NCBI RefSeq assembly: GCF_000648615.1
Contig: NZ_JFZC01000054.1
Coordinates: forward strand, 1 to 43,306
Origin: Sporolactobacillus terrae DSM 11697
Lineage (GTDB): Bacteria; Bacillota; Bacilli; Bacillales; Sporolactobacillaceae
Direction of reading: 5' to 3'
DNA length: 43,306 bases
Shown: in pieces, positions 35,309 to 43,235 of the stretch
Position numbering within the stretch: the stretch's first letter is position 1
How the letters are laid out: each line of letters starts with the position of its first letter
Made by a program: the position numbers and the translations under genes
The notes under the pieces: model-generated
The model's database searches: none
What the model saw: only the letters and a program-made list of their open reading frames with translations
What the model was told of the DNA's origin: nothing

Positions 35309-37222
35309 TTATGCGTTGGCAATGGTGCATAGTCGTTGCACACGCTTTTTCATCTCGGCACAAGTCCGTGCACTTAAATCATTGTGAAGCAGATCTATCT
35401 TTTTGGAAAGCGCTATCATTTCTTCGTATAATTGAATCAGCAACGTTTCATTATGCTGACTTTCCGGTATGCCCAACAGAAAAACCATGCGTATTTCCTC
35501 TTCGCAGACCTTTTGTTTTAACGGATAAATGCCAACCGCTAGAACAATCTGACGGGATGCTCGATTCATGGTGTGCGGAAAGGCAATGCCTCGGTCAAAC
35601 AGGGTTTGCTTAACCTGCTCCCTCTTCATAATTCTTTGCTTAAATCCCGAGTCCACTAACCCGCCTCTCTCTAAACTCGTGATCATCGCAACCATATTAT
35701 CATGATGCGTTTTTTGGTTGGACAGCATAAAAAAGTGCTCTTCATCAAGCAGTTGGCTAATCAGCGAAACCCCCTGCCCATTCTTTTTCATTTTCAGCGT
35801 ATCGAGTGCCCAGTATTTGTTAATTTTTTGGGCAAGCTTCCGTTCATCAAAGATGTCCTTAACCTCGATCACTGCTGTGTTCAGATTGGGCAGAGGGACC
35901 GTTGAAAAGATCATATCGAATTGTTCCAATTCTGCTTTCGTAACGGCCAATGAAGAAAACAATTGTTTCTCTACAGTCGACGGAAGAATTTTATTGAGCT
36001 GCATCGCAATAATTCGTGCCGACCCGCGCCCGGTATCGCAGACAATGGCCACACGGCTGAGCTGAAACAGCGGTTCCTCATTCTCGGTGAGCGCAATGCC
36101 AAAATAATAGGCAAGGTAGCTGAGTTCTGCTTCATTCACCTTGATTTGATAACGCTCCTGAATCACTTCATCGGCGATCTGAGCAATCTCACAAGCAAGC
36201 GGATATTTTTCTTGAACCTCATGGATCAGCGAATGATGAATGGTGACACCGAAAACGAGCCGATTCAGCATGAACATGAGATGATAGCCAAGTTCGTTGC
36301 TAATCGTTCCGAAATGAATGTCAATCGATAATTGTACCTTCACCTGTCGTTCGATTTCAATGATCAGCTGCCGGACGGCCATTGGCAGCGCAACTGTACT
36401 CCTATTGGGCAGATGAACCGGAGACCGTCTTCCTAAAATGGGAATGGTCAAAAAAGCACGTTCTGCATTGGAAAGCACCCGATCGTTTTTTTCAAGCTGA
36501 CTTGCGAGTTGGTCAATGCAGGCATATTCTTTGGTCTGCATCATATGGGTCACATCAAAAGCGGTACTGTTGCGCGGCAGCGGATGCTTTGCTGCGCGCG
36601 CCAACACAACTCCGACGTAGCGAAGCAACACGCGTTCGGTTGCCTCAGCTAAAAGGTGCCGGATCGCAAACGCGTGAACAGATGCGGCAATGGTTTGATC
36701 CAGCGGCTGATCCAAAACGTGATCATTATTCTGCAAGATATAAAGCCTTTTCTCCCACTCGGATCCTTGTAAATGAATGCCTTGATTCGGCTTCCCCTTG
36801 ACTTCCAAATCGTACGGTTCGAACGTAATTCGCAAATGATTCAGATCACTCACGAGCGTTGAACGACTCACATGAAGTTGTTCGGATAAATCATCAATAA
36901 GCAAGGGCTGGGTTGCATCGAGCAATTGAGCGGCAAGCCGTTTTACTCGCTTCTCCGGCGTGTCTGCAGCCTGCTGTTGGCTCAATTCAGCAGCTATTTT
37001 TCGATAGTGTTGCTCATGATGAATCTGCAGGATGCACTGTCCCTTATTCAAATCAATTTGGGCAGCTGATCGCAGCGTACGATTGAGCAGCGCTGCATCA
37101 TTTCGAATCGTTCGTTTGGTCACAGAGCAGCGGTTTGCCAACGCATCAAGCGACACGGCTTGTTTCTTTTGCAGTACATCAAGAATTATTGAGAGCCGAT
37201 CATTTTGCGTGGGTCTGTTCAT
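35309..37222 (-). CDS. gutR: PRD-containing sorbitol transcriptional activator GutR
   Basis: PTS-regulated activator of 637 residues. Domain order: N-terminal helix-turn-helix (about 8-60, ALANRCSVTKRTIRNDAALL), a second HTH-like part (about 107-150, LSEQLHVSRSTLVSDLNHLR), two PRD domains (about 185-290 and 300-400, with His residues such as HSLIHEVQEKYPLA), an EIIB-Gat-like domain (about 410-490, VAIVCDTGRGSARIIAMQL) and an EIIA-Fru/Mtl-like domain (about 500-635, DRGIAFPHTMN with the phospho-His). EI/HPr and the sorbitol EIIs would set its activity by phosphorylating these sites. It follows gutF by 49 bp and precedes gutM by 15 bp. Confidence 0.93.
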   Translation of the reverse strand: MNRPTQNDRLSIILDVLQKKQAVSLDALANRCSVTKRTIRNDAALLNRTLRSAAQIDLNKGQCILQIHHEQHYRKIAAELSQQQAADTPEKRVKRLAAQLLDATQPLLIDDLSEQLHVSRSTLVSDLNHLRITFEPYDLEVKGKPNQGIHLQGSEWEKRLYILQNNDHVLDQPLDQTIAASVHAFAIRHLLAEATERVLLRYVGVVLARAAKHPLPRNSTAFDVTHMMQTKEYACIDQLASQLEKNDRVLSNAERAFLTIPILGRRSPVHLPNRSTVALPMAVRQLIIEIERQVKVQLSIDIHFGTISNELGYHLMFMLNRLVFGVTIHHSLIHEVQEKYPLACEIAQIADEVIQERYQIKVNEAELSYLAYYFGIALTENEEPLFQLSRVAIVCDTGRGSARIIAMQLNKILPSTVEKQLFSSLAVTKAELEQFDMIFSTVPLPNLNTAVIEVKDIFDERKLAQKINKYWALDTLKMKKNGQGVSLISQLLDEEHFFMLSNQKTHHDNMVAMITSLERGGLVDSGFKQRIMKREQVKQTLFDRGIAFPHTMNRASRQIVLAVGIYPLKQKVCEEEIRMVFLLGIPESQHNETLLIQLYEEMIALSKKIDLLHNDLSARTCAEMKKRVQRLCTIANA

Positions 37223-37271
37223 TTTATCCCCCTCTCATCTCATCACTTTCGTTTGAGAGGCATGGATTCGC

Positions 37272-38078
37272 TCATCCTCTCGATTTACCGCCGGTTATAT
37301 TGATGGTCGTTCCTGTGATATAATCGGCACGATCCGATAGAAGATAGGTTACTAGATTGCCAATATCATCGAGTTTGCCCGGCCGGCCGAGCGGAATCGC
37401 TTTTGCATAGTCTGTTCCGAGCTGATCCACGGTAATGTTTCGTGTATAAGCAAGTGCTTCATTGTAAGCAGCCGTTGTCAGGTCCGTTTTTTCATTGATT
37501 CCCGGAGCAACGGCGACAACACGAATATGATGGCTGCCCAGCTCCTTCGCCCAAGAACGGGTAAATCCATTCACTGCGGCTTTCGTCGCCGAGTAGCAGC
37601 TCTGTCCCTGCGACCCTTCCATTCCTGCCTCAGAGGCGATATTTATAACGACACCTTTACCCTGTTTCAAGAATTTGCGAACCGCCGCTTGGGTCATCAA
37701 GAAAAGTCCTTTTTGATTGACACTGACCATCAGATCGAAAACCTTTTCATCCAGTTCGTATTCCGGCTTCTTGCCTTTAAAGTCAACTAAAAGTCTTGGT
37801 AAATTAATGCCCGCATTATTCACCAGACCATCAATGGTCCCAAAGGTTTTCACAACATGGTCTGTCAAGTGCTCGACACTATCTTTTTTCGTTACATCTA
37901 ATTGAACAGAATAGATTCCAGAAGCATCACGCGTTCCCGTTTCTGCGTTCAAGTCTCCGACAATAACCTGTGCACCGGCATCGCTTAATGTTTGCGCGAT
38001 ATGTTTGCCAATTCCGGAAGCGCCTCCTGTCACAATAATGATCTTATTTTCTAAACCAAGCCATGATGCATCAGCCAT
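37272..38078 (-). CDS. gutF: Sorbitol-6-phosphate 2-dehydrogenase (SDR)
   Basis: Oxidises sorbitol 6-phosphate to fructose 6-phosphate with NAD. 268 residues, classical SDR: VTGGASGIGKHIA (cofactor loop), VNNAGINLPRLLVD, INIASEAGMEGSQGQSCYSATKAAVNGF with catalytic Ser and YSATK (cited piecewise: IASEAGMEG, CYSATK), and DYITGTTINITGGKSRG at the end. The ATG of MADASW follows GGAG by nine bases; a TTG two codons earlier is too close. It is the first gene of the sorbitol operon, in the L. casei order gutF-R-M-C-B-A. Its promoter contains a cre box. Confidence 0.93.
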   Translation of the reverse strand: MADASWLGLENKIIIVTGGASGIGKHIAQTLSDAGAQVIVGDLNAETGTRDASGIYSVQLDVTKKDSVEHLTDHVVKTFGTIDGLVNNAGINLPRLLVDFKGKKPEYELDEKVFDLMVSVNQKGLFLMTQAAVRKFLKQGKGVVINIASEAGMEGSQGQSCYSATKAAVNGFTRSWAKELGSHHIRVVAVAPGINEKTDLTTAAYNEALAYTRNITVDQLGTDYAKAIPLGRPGKLDDIGNLVTYLLSDRADYITGTTINITGGKSRG

Positions 38079-38163
38079 CTTCAATCACTCCTCAATGTTT
38101 GTTATTTCTCGTCCTAGGATTATCGCTTATCCCTTGATGCACGGTTCCTCTCTCTACAGGTTC

Positions 38164-38169
38164 ATTATA
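38164..38169 (-). promoter_or_regulatory. -10 box of the sorbitol operon
   Basis: A perfect TATAAT is read on the minus strand, 86 bp before the gutF ATG. The hexamer 17 bp upstream (TTAATC) is a poor -35, as expected for an activator-dependent promoter driven by GutR. Confidence 0.55.
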
Positions 38170-38181
38170 ATAGCGCTTACA
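38168..38181. promoter_or_regulatory. cre site inside the sorbitol promoter
   Basis: TAATAGCGCTTACA differs from the consensus TGWNANCGNTNWCA at one defined base. It abuts the -10 box and lies in the spacer region, so bound CcpA would block RNA polymerase directly. Confidence 0.7.
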
Positions 38182-38329
38182 CTTAGGATTAATACAGACT
38201 TTTTCTCGAGTTTCGGAAATCGATGGTATGAATCATGGGACGTCGGGATTTTTTCAAAGATACGCGTGGTCGGCTGCATCCTTCCCCCGTCACACTTGGG
38301 TATTTTTTCGCGCTTATTGCACTACTAGC

Positions 38330-38356
38330 GAAGCAAAATCATAAGCTTTCTTCCCT
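38330..38356. repeat. Short dispersed repeat fragment
   Basis: GAAGCAAAATCATAAGCTTTCTTCCCT is a near match to AAGCAAAATCATAAACTTTCTTTTCCT at 43013-43040 (written here only as coordinates and the shared core CAAAATCATAA). It precedes the crcB terminator, the same context as other family members. Confidence 0.55.
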
Positions 38357-38395
38357 AAAAAAAATGCCTGCCCGGATCACTCCAGACAGACGTTT
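38357..38395 (-). terminator. Intrinsic terminator after the crcB pair
   Basis: On the minus strand ACGTCTGTCTGG pairs with CCGGGCAGGCAT, using G-U pairs and one mismatch, and then runs into a stretch of T (38357-38363 as A). It closes the fluoride channel operon. Confidence 0.65.
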
Positions 38396-38406
38396 TTCGC
38401 TTTTTC

Positions 38407-38787
38407 CTACATGCCTAACAGTGATCGTGCTACTGCGCCCAGTGAGGTACCTAGGAAAACCGCCGCAATTCCTAGAACATAAGAACTGATGATATAGCTA
38501 TAAAAGGCGCGTTTTTTCTTTCTGCGATTCAGAGAAATATTTTCCATATTGAACGTTGAAAAGGTGGTATACGCGCCCATGAATCCGGTGCCCAGCAGCA
38601 ACGATGCGTGTACGCCGATTCCCAATCCGGTAATCAGACCGAGGGCAAGCGAACCCGACACATTTATAATAAAAGTCGGCAGCGGAAAATCATGACTCCA
38701 TCTGCGCTTGATCCAATTCGACAACGAGAATCTGGCGAGTACACCAAACGCGGCGCCGAACGCTACCATGAGATAATTAACCAGCAT
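38407..38787 (-). CDS. crcB: Fluoride channel subunit FluC/CrcB (second gene)
   Basis: Small four-helix membrane protein, 126 residues, that exports fluoride as part of a dual-topology dimer. Family motifs are seen: GAAFGVLARFSLS at the start, FIINVSGSLALGLITGL with the pore Asn, and GFMGAYTTFSTFNMENI with the Phe/Thr polar track. Its start overlaps the end of the upstream crcB gene by 11 bp, so translation is coupled. Many Firmicutes have two adjacent crcB genes whose products probably form heterodimers. Confidence 0.92.
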   Translation of the reverse strand: MLVNYLMVAFGAAFGVLARFSLSNWIKRRWSHDFPLPTFIINVSGSLALGLITGLGIGVHASLLLGTGFMGAYTTFSTFNMENISLNRRKKKRAFYSYIISSYVLGIAAVFLGTSLGAVARSLLGM

Positions 38788-39175
38788 GGCGGAGACGCCT
38801 CCTCTGCTTAATCAGCAAGATTTTGCTCAGGCGAAAACCAAGGGCAGATGCCGCAAGTCCGCCAAATCCGCTAAGTACAAGATAAATAGCCGCTTCCAAA
38901 TAGTGACCGGATTGAATGAGTGCGAAGGATTCCAGCGAAAAAGTAGAAAAGGTCGTAAACGAACCCACAAAACCCGTGCCGAACACTGCAACAAGTTTGG
39001 GTGATACGCGCGGAATCCAGATTAGAAAACGCGTGACGAATGCGAGAATGAAGCACCCTAATAGATTAATGATTAGCGTTGCAAGCGGAAAATAAGAGAC
39101 ATGAATGATGAGCGACAGGGAATAGCGCGACAGTGCGCCGAGCACACCAAACAGTACAAGAAGTACATAAACCAA
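38777..39175 (-). CDS. crcB: Fluoride channel subunit FluC/CrcB (first gene)
   Basis: Companion of the gene above, 132 residues and four membrane helices. LFGVLGALSRYSLS, LIINLLGCFILAFVTRFL and GFVGSFTTFSTFSLESF are the matching motifs. The C-terminus is basic (LLIKQRRRLRHAG). It starts the two-gene unit. The gap upstream (39176-39508) contains a small palindrome, AATGA-CTA-TCATT, at 39225-39237, but the conserved fluoride riboswitch sequence is not apparent, and no other gene is seen there. Confidence 0.92.
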   Translation of the reverse strand: MVYVLLVLFGVLGALSRYSLSLIIHVSYFPLATLIINLLGCFILAFVTRFLIWIPRVSPKLVAVFGTGFVGSFTTFSTFSLESFALIQSGHYLEAAIYLVLSGFGGLAASALGFRLSKILLIKQRRRLRHAG

Positions 39176-39508
39176 CAGTTGAACCTCCTTTGCTTGAATG
39201 AATCCATCAACAAGGCGCGCGTGTAATGACTATCATTCATGCATGGTTTGTTTTTGTTCCACACTTAATCTTAATTTTTTAGTGCGTCTATTTTTTGATT
39301 GCATCATGACCTTCAGCAAATATGCTGACTGCTTTCGATTTCTCGTGATCTCTGACGTCCATTATAAACCTAACCCTCCCGTTTGGGGCGAATAAAAAGG
39401 AGCGCTGATCGAATAACTTCCAGTCACGGCAAGCACGCTCTATCATTGAGTCAATATCATTTCTGCAACCCTTTCAATCGGAGCTGAACTTGATCGTTTT
39501 CAATACAT

Positions 39509-39556
39509 CAAAAAACGGGCATCATCCGGAAATAGCTTCCAAATGGTGTCCGTTTT
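39509..39556 (-). terminator. Intrinsic terminator after the 2-oxoacid decarboxylase
   Basis: AAAACGGGCATC (39512-39523) pairs with GGTGTCCGTTTT (39545-39556), with two wobble pairs. On the minus strand it is followed by a T run. Confidence 0.7.
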
Positions 39557-39570
39557 CAAATGTGCGACGT

Positions 39571-41238
39571 TCACTTGAAAAGAGCCAGCAAGCCCTCACT
39601 TTTATTCTCCATCTCTAGCACCGTCTGATGCATTTTATGAATAATCTTCGGGGCATCCATCGGGTCGGTGATCATTTCAATGATACACAGCTGTTTGGCG
39701 CACTGCTTCTCGGCATCGGCAATGGCCTGACGAAGCGCATTGCTTGTGCGTACTTGAACAGTGAACGCATCCTGTTTAAATACTTCCGGTAGCTTATGGT
39801 AATCCCAATTCGGAATGTTGTTGTACCTAGTCTTGTCTACGGTATTAATGTATTTCTCAATCGTGTACCCTTTATTGTTAAGAACAAAAATGATCGGCTT
39901 ACAGCCGTTATCGAGCATTGAGCTTAGTTCCTGGACGTTGATCTGCAGTGATCCTTCGCCGGAAAAAAGCAGTACTCTGCGATTCGGATTGGCGATGCAG
40001 GCTCCAAATGCCGCAGGAAGCCCATAGCCAATGGCTCCCCAACCCCCTTGAGCGATGTAGGTCACCTCTTTTTTCAATCGAACCTCCGCCATGCCCCAAG
40101 CAAAGGTTCCGGCATCGACAACCACAATATCCCGCTCGCGGAGCATCGCCTGAAACTGTGGGTAATAGTTGCTGGCAGTCAGTGCATCATCCGTTGCATC
40201 CTGCCTGTCAAATGGAAAAGTCGACGGTTGCGGGAGTGTCCACGACTGTCCGTCCGCCGGAAAGGCACCGATCAGATCATCCATGATAATGTTCGGATAA
40301 ATTGTTTTGCCGATCTGCACATGGTCGGGCATCACATTAATGACTGCCAGCGGGTCGATTTGATCGGTAAATAATCCGCTATTGTAATCATTCCAGACTG
40401 CGCCAAATGCCAGCACACAATCTGAGGATTCAACCCGTTGCCGTACGGTTTCATCACTGCTTAGTTTTCCACAGCAAAAGCCGGCGTAGTTCGGCAAGTT
40501 TTCATTGCAAACGCCTTTGCCCATCATCATGGTGACTATCGGGATGTTCATTTTCTCCGCTAGCTTCTCAACCTGCTGCCCAAGCCCCTCGTGCATCGCG
40601 TAAACATCCGGAAGCATCACCGGACGCTCGGCAACTTCTAAACGTGCGCGAATCATGCGAACGGCTTCTTTTAGAGACGTTCGATCCGTTTTCTTTCGCT
40701 GCACATTTTCAGCTCGCGACATCATGTCCGCAGTCACCACATCTGAAGGCAGTGTCAAATATACCGGTTTCTTGGTTTCTCGTGCCTTAGCCATGGCATT
40801 AGGGATCTCAACACCGGCATTTTCCGGCGTAATCGAAGCGGCATAACACGTGATTTGCTCGTATACTTTTTGAAACGTGTCGAAATTACCGTCAAGCAGG
40901 GTATGGTGCATCAGCTTGTGCTGCTTTTGCAGCATTGATTTCGGTCCTCCGACAAGATGAATAAGGGGGACCGATTCACTATAGGCACCGGCAATCGCGT
41001 TGCATGTGCTCAGCTCACCCACGCCGAATGTGGTGATTAAAGCCCCGATTCCTTTTACGCGTGCATACCCATCCGCGGCATAACCTGCGTTGAGTTCATT
41101 GCGGCACGCAACAAAGTTGAGCGCCCCATCCGCCTCAAGCGTATCAAGCAAAGAAAAATTATAATCACCCGGCACCCCGAAAATTTCGCTAATCCCTTCA
41201 TTTTTCAGACAGTCAAACAAAAATTCGCCAACCTTCAT
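39571..41238 (-). CDS. ThDP-dependent 2-oxoacid decarboxylase (pyruvate/indolepyruvate type)
   Basis: Non-oxidative decarboxylation of a 2-oxo acid to an aldehyde using thiamine diphosphate. 555 residues with the PDC/IPDC layout: FGVPGDYNFSLLD, catalytic CRNELNAGYAADGYAR with Glu48, the His pair His111-His112, a central domain, and the ThDP site GEGSLQINVQELSSML to NNKGYTIEK with Glu461. The metal-binding motif is GEGS (427-430), where family members known to me have GDGS; Asp to Glu at this Mg ligand is unusual. The ATG follows AAGGAGG. It is divergent from an MBL hydrolase and TetR gene. The substrate could be pyruvate, indolepyruvate or a branched-chain oxo acid. Confidence 0.9.
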   Translation of the reverse strand: MKVGEFLFDCLKNEGISEIFGVPGDYNFSLLDTLEADGALNFVACRNELNAGYAADGYARVKGIGALITTFGVGELSTCNAIAGAYSESVPLIHLVGGPKSMLQKQHKLMHHTLLDGNFDTFQKVYEQITCYAASITPENAGVEIPNAMAKARETKKPVYLTLPSDVVTADMMSRAENVQRKKTDRTSLKEAVRMIRARLEVAERPVMLPDVYAMHEGLGQQVEKLAEKMNIPIVTMMMGKGVCNENLPNYAGFCCGKLSSDETVRQRVESSDCVLAFGAVWNDYNSGLFTDQIDPLAVINVMPDHVQIGKTIYPNIIMDDLIGAFPADGQSWTLPQPSTFPFDRQDATDDALTASNYYPQFQAMLRERDIVVVDAGTFAWGMAEVRLKKEVTYIAQGGWGAIGYGLPAAFGACIANPNRRVLLFSGEGSLQINVQELSSMLDNGCKPIIFVLNNKGYTIEKYINTVDKTRYNNIPNWDYHKLPEVFKQDAFTVQVRTSNALRQAIADAEKQCAKQLCIIEMITDPMDAPKIIHKMHQTVLEMENKSEGLLALFK

Positions 41239-41365
41239 TCTTGCGCCTCCTTGATCGAATCTATGTCTATTTTGAACGGGAACACAGTGAATCATGTATT
41301 GGCGAGGCGATGCGGATCATGACTGACAATTAAAAAGCAAAGGATTTGCAGTATGGGCCTTTTTC

Positions 41366-41394
41366 ATGACAAAACTAATCACATTAGTTAAAAT
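41366..41394 (+). promoter_or_regulatory. Promoter with TetR-type operator in its spacer
   Basis: ATGACA (41366-41371) and TAAAAT (41389-41394) are 17 bp apart. The inverted repeat AACTAAT-cac-ATTAGTT (41373-41389) fills the spacer. The operon downstream encodes a TetR regulator, so autorepression through this site is likely. Confidence 0.6.
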
Positions 41395-41428
41395 GATAAT
41401 ACAATTCGTTTATCAGGAGGTTCAATGC

Positions 41429-42151
41429 ATGCGACTTCTAAACTTTGACCGTTTTTATCAGCTCACTTTTTTCCCATCTTGGTTCCCAGTAAATTGTTAT
41501 CTGGTTGAGGATGGGGCGGCATTGACTTTAATTGACTGCGGGCTTCCCATGAGCACTCGAGGAATCATGCAAGCAGCCGATCAAATTGGCAAACCGATTA
41601 CGCGTATTGTCCTGACGCACGCACACAGCGATCACGTTGGTGCGCTTGATGCTTTGAAACAAGCACTTAAAGATGCTGCCGTTATGCTGTCCGAACGCGA
41701 CGCGCGGCTCTTGGCGGGCAAAACCGCTCTTGATCCGGATGAACCACAAACACCAATTCGTGGCGGTATTCCAAAGGCAATCCAGACTGTACCGGATCGG
41801 TTGCTGCAGGGTGGCGATAAAATTGGTGTGTTGCAGGTCATTTCCTGTCCCGGACATACGCCCGGTCATATTGCTCTATTCGATCAACGAAGCGGCGCGC
41901 TTTTTGCTGGTGACGCCTTTCAAACACGTTCGGGGATTGCTGTCAGCGGCCAAATCCGTCCGTTTTTTCCCTTTCCTGCACTTGCCACATGGAGCAAAGC
42001 AACGGCGTGCACCAGTGCCAGAGAACTGATCAAATTAAATCCCCATTATTTAGCAGTCGGTCACGGCAATGTGCTTGAACATCCCGAACAAGCAATGACC
42101 CGTGCCCTCGCCAAAGCCGAACAAAAGATGGGGATGAATACACATGCGTAG
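41429..42151 (+). CDS. MBL-fold metallo-hydrolase
   Basis: Metallo-beta-lactamase-fold hydrolase of 240 residues. The zinc motif THAHSDHVG (His64, His66, Asp68, His69) is complete, with PGHTPGHIALF, LFAGDAF and VGHGNV supplying the later His and Asp ligands. The ATG of MRLLNF follows AGGAGG by eight bases; earlier in-frame starts have none. Its stop overlaps the TetR start by 8 bp, so the two are translationally coupled. The substrate is unknown; lactonase, thioesterase or glyoxalase-II-like activities are possible for this fold. Confidence 0.9.
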   Translation: MRLLNFDRFYQLTFFPSWFPVNCYLVEDGAALTLIDCGLPMSTRGIMQAADQIGKPITRIVLTHAHSDHVGALDALKQALKDAAVMLSERDARLLAGKTALDPDEPQTPIRGGIPKAIQTVPDRLLQGGDKIGVLQVISCPGHTPGHIALFDQRSGALFAGDAFQTRSGIAVSGQIRPFFPFPALATWSKATACTSARELIKLNPHYLAVGHGNVLEHPEQAMTRALAKAEQKMGMNTHA

Positions 42152-42707
42152 AGGTTTGACCCGGCAGCACATTATTGAGCAAGCTGCCAAGCAGGTTGAG
42201 GAAGAAGGGCTGCAAAATCTGACGCTCACTGAGCTCGCGGAGCAGCTTCAAATTCAGACGCCTTCACTTTACAATCATATAAAAAACATGCATGATCTGA
42301 AAAATGGGCTTGCAAGCTTTAGTCTCGCTCAGTTTGCAGAGGTGCTGATCCAGTCTGTGATCGGAAAAGCGCGCGATGACGCACTGTTTGCGATCGCAGA
42401 TGCTTATCGCGCTTTTGTAAAAGCGCATCCGAATCTGTATCGGGCGATCATTGAAGTCCCTGATCCCTTTGACCCTGATTTTCAGAACATTTCAGACCGT
42501 CTGTTAAGCTTCTTGTTTAAAATTCTTGAAGGATATGCATTGAGCGAAGAAGATCGCGTTCATGCAGTTCGGGGCTTACGCAGCATCATCCATGGGTTCA
42601 TCAGCTTGCAGCTTCATCATGGATTCAATATGAATGACGATCAGGAAGAATCATTGACGTGGATTCTGTCTGCTTATCTCCATGGGTTAAAAGCGAAAAT
42701 GAAATAA
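42144..42707 (+). CDS. TetR family transcriptional regulator (WHG domain)
   Basis: Repressor of 187 residues. The N-terminal helix-turn-helix (about 5-55) reads TRQHIIEQAAKQVEEEG, LTLTELAEQLQIQTPSLYNH and IKNMHDL. The C-terminal part (VHAVRGLRSIIHGFISLQLHHGF) carries a WHG-type TetR_C domain. It overlaps the MBL hydrolase by 8 bp and probably controls that operon, and perhaps the divergent decarboxylase, through the 7-3-7 palindrome at 41373-41389. No clear terminator with a T run follows. Confidence 0.92.
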   Translation: MRRGLTRQHIIEQAAKQVEEEGLQNLTLTELAEQLQIQTPSLYNHIKNMHDLKNGLASFSLAQFAEVLIQSVIGKARDDALFAIADAYRAFVKAHPNLYRAIIEVPDPFDPDFQNISDRLLSFLFKILEGYALSEEDRVHAVRGLRSIIHGFISLQLHHGFNMNDDQEESLTWILSAYLHGLKAKMK

Positions 42708-42765
42708 GTGATGAACACTCAACGCCCGAGCTTGGCCCATTGCTTTTTTTCTGCATGGGTCTGTT

Positions 42766-42793
42766 AAGAAAAACCGGGCAAAAAGCGCCCGTC
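42766..42793. repeat. Hairpin module downstream of tetR
   Basis: TAAGAAAAACCGGGCAAAA followed by GCGCCCG forms a short hairpin (CGGGC/GCCCG). Nearly the same module recurs at 43042-43069, where the stem ACCGGGC/GCCCGGT is perfect. A long T run is missing in both, so termination is uncertain. Confidence 0.55.
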
Positions 42794-42854
42794 CTTACTT
42801 CCGCCTTCCATTCGGGCTTTGTTCATCACCTTGTGCACAAACGACACTCAGCTG

Positions 42855-42955
42855 CTCGCTTGCCGCGGGCGCACCGCGAGCCTCCTCAGACAGGCAGGGA
42901 TCTGCGGGGTCTCGCTGGCACGCATCAACTAAACGCGATCCCGCAGGCGTCTCGC
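42855..42955. repeat. GC-rich 101-bp repeat, copy 1
   Basis: It starts CTCGCTTGCCGCGGGCGCAC and ends GATCCCGCAGGCGTCTCGC. It recurs at 43135-43235 with only three differences over 101 bases (offset 280). Inside, GCGAGCCTCCTCAGA can pair imperfectly with TCTGCGGGGTCTCGC. The style recalls GC-rich intergenic repeats seen in many Bacillaceae, from memory. Confidence 0.9.
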
Positions 42956-43011
42956 GCTTTCGTGTCTCGAGCTAACTCTTATTGATGAAATTGCCGCTTA
43001 TCGTTCTACAC

Positions 43012-43070
43012 CAAAGCAAAATCATAAACTTTCTTTTCCTGTAAGAAAAACCGGGCAAAATACGCCCGGT
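43012..43070. repeat. Repeat-family tail and hairpin
   Basis: The tail AAAGCAAAATCATAAACTTTC (core CAAAATCATA...ACTTTCTT) matches the end of the terminal 88-bp repeat and continues into the hairpin ACCGGGC-aaaatac-GCCCGGT (43050-43070). It shows that the family's right end is often followed by a stem-loop, as at 90-127 and 38357-38395. Confidence 0.7.
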
Positions 43071-43083
43071 CCTTAATCTCCAA

Positions 43084-43121
43084 CCATGTGTGATGGACTA
43101 GTGTCTTTTCGGTGCTGAATC
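43084..43121. repeat. Short module of the repeat family, copy 2
   Basis: Matches 2134-2171 at 33 of 38 positions, ending GTCTTTTCGGTGCTGAATC. Here it is joined directly to the 101-bp GC-rich module and the 88-bp terminal module, giving the most complete family member in the window (43084-43306). Confidence 0.7.
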
Positions 43122-43134
43122 GCCGCTTCGGTTA

Positions 43135-43235
43135 CTCGCTTGCCGCGGGCGCACCGCGAGCCTCCTCAGACAGGTAGGTATCTGCGGGGTCTCGCTGGCA
43201 CGCATCAACTAACCGCGATCCCGCAGGCGTCTCGC
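43135..43235. repeat. GC-rich 101-bp repeat, copy 2
   Basis: Second copy of 42855-42955 with three base differences (two in CAGGTAGGTA versus CAGGCAGGGA, one in TAACCGCG versus TAAACGCG). Its right end overlaps the terminal 88-bp repeat. Confidence 0.9.

Noticed and set aside
39176-39300. Fluoride riboswitch upstream of crcB
   Set aside because: The conserved words of the motif (such as GGAGAUGG-like start and CUCCUAC-like end) were not found by eye.
42855-43235. CRISPR array
   Set aside because: The repeats are about 100 bp, only two copies at a 280-bp offset, with related spacer sequence and no cas genes.
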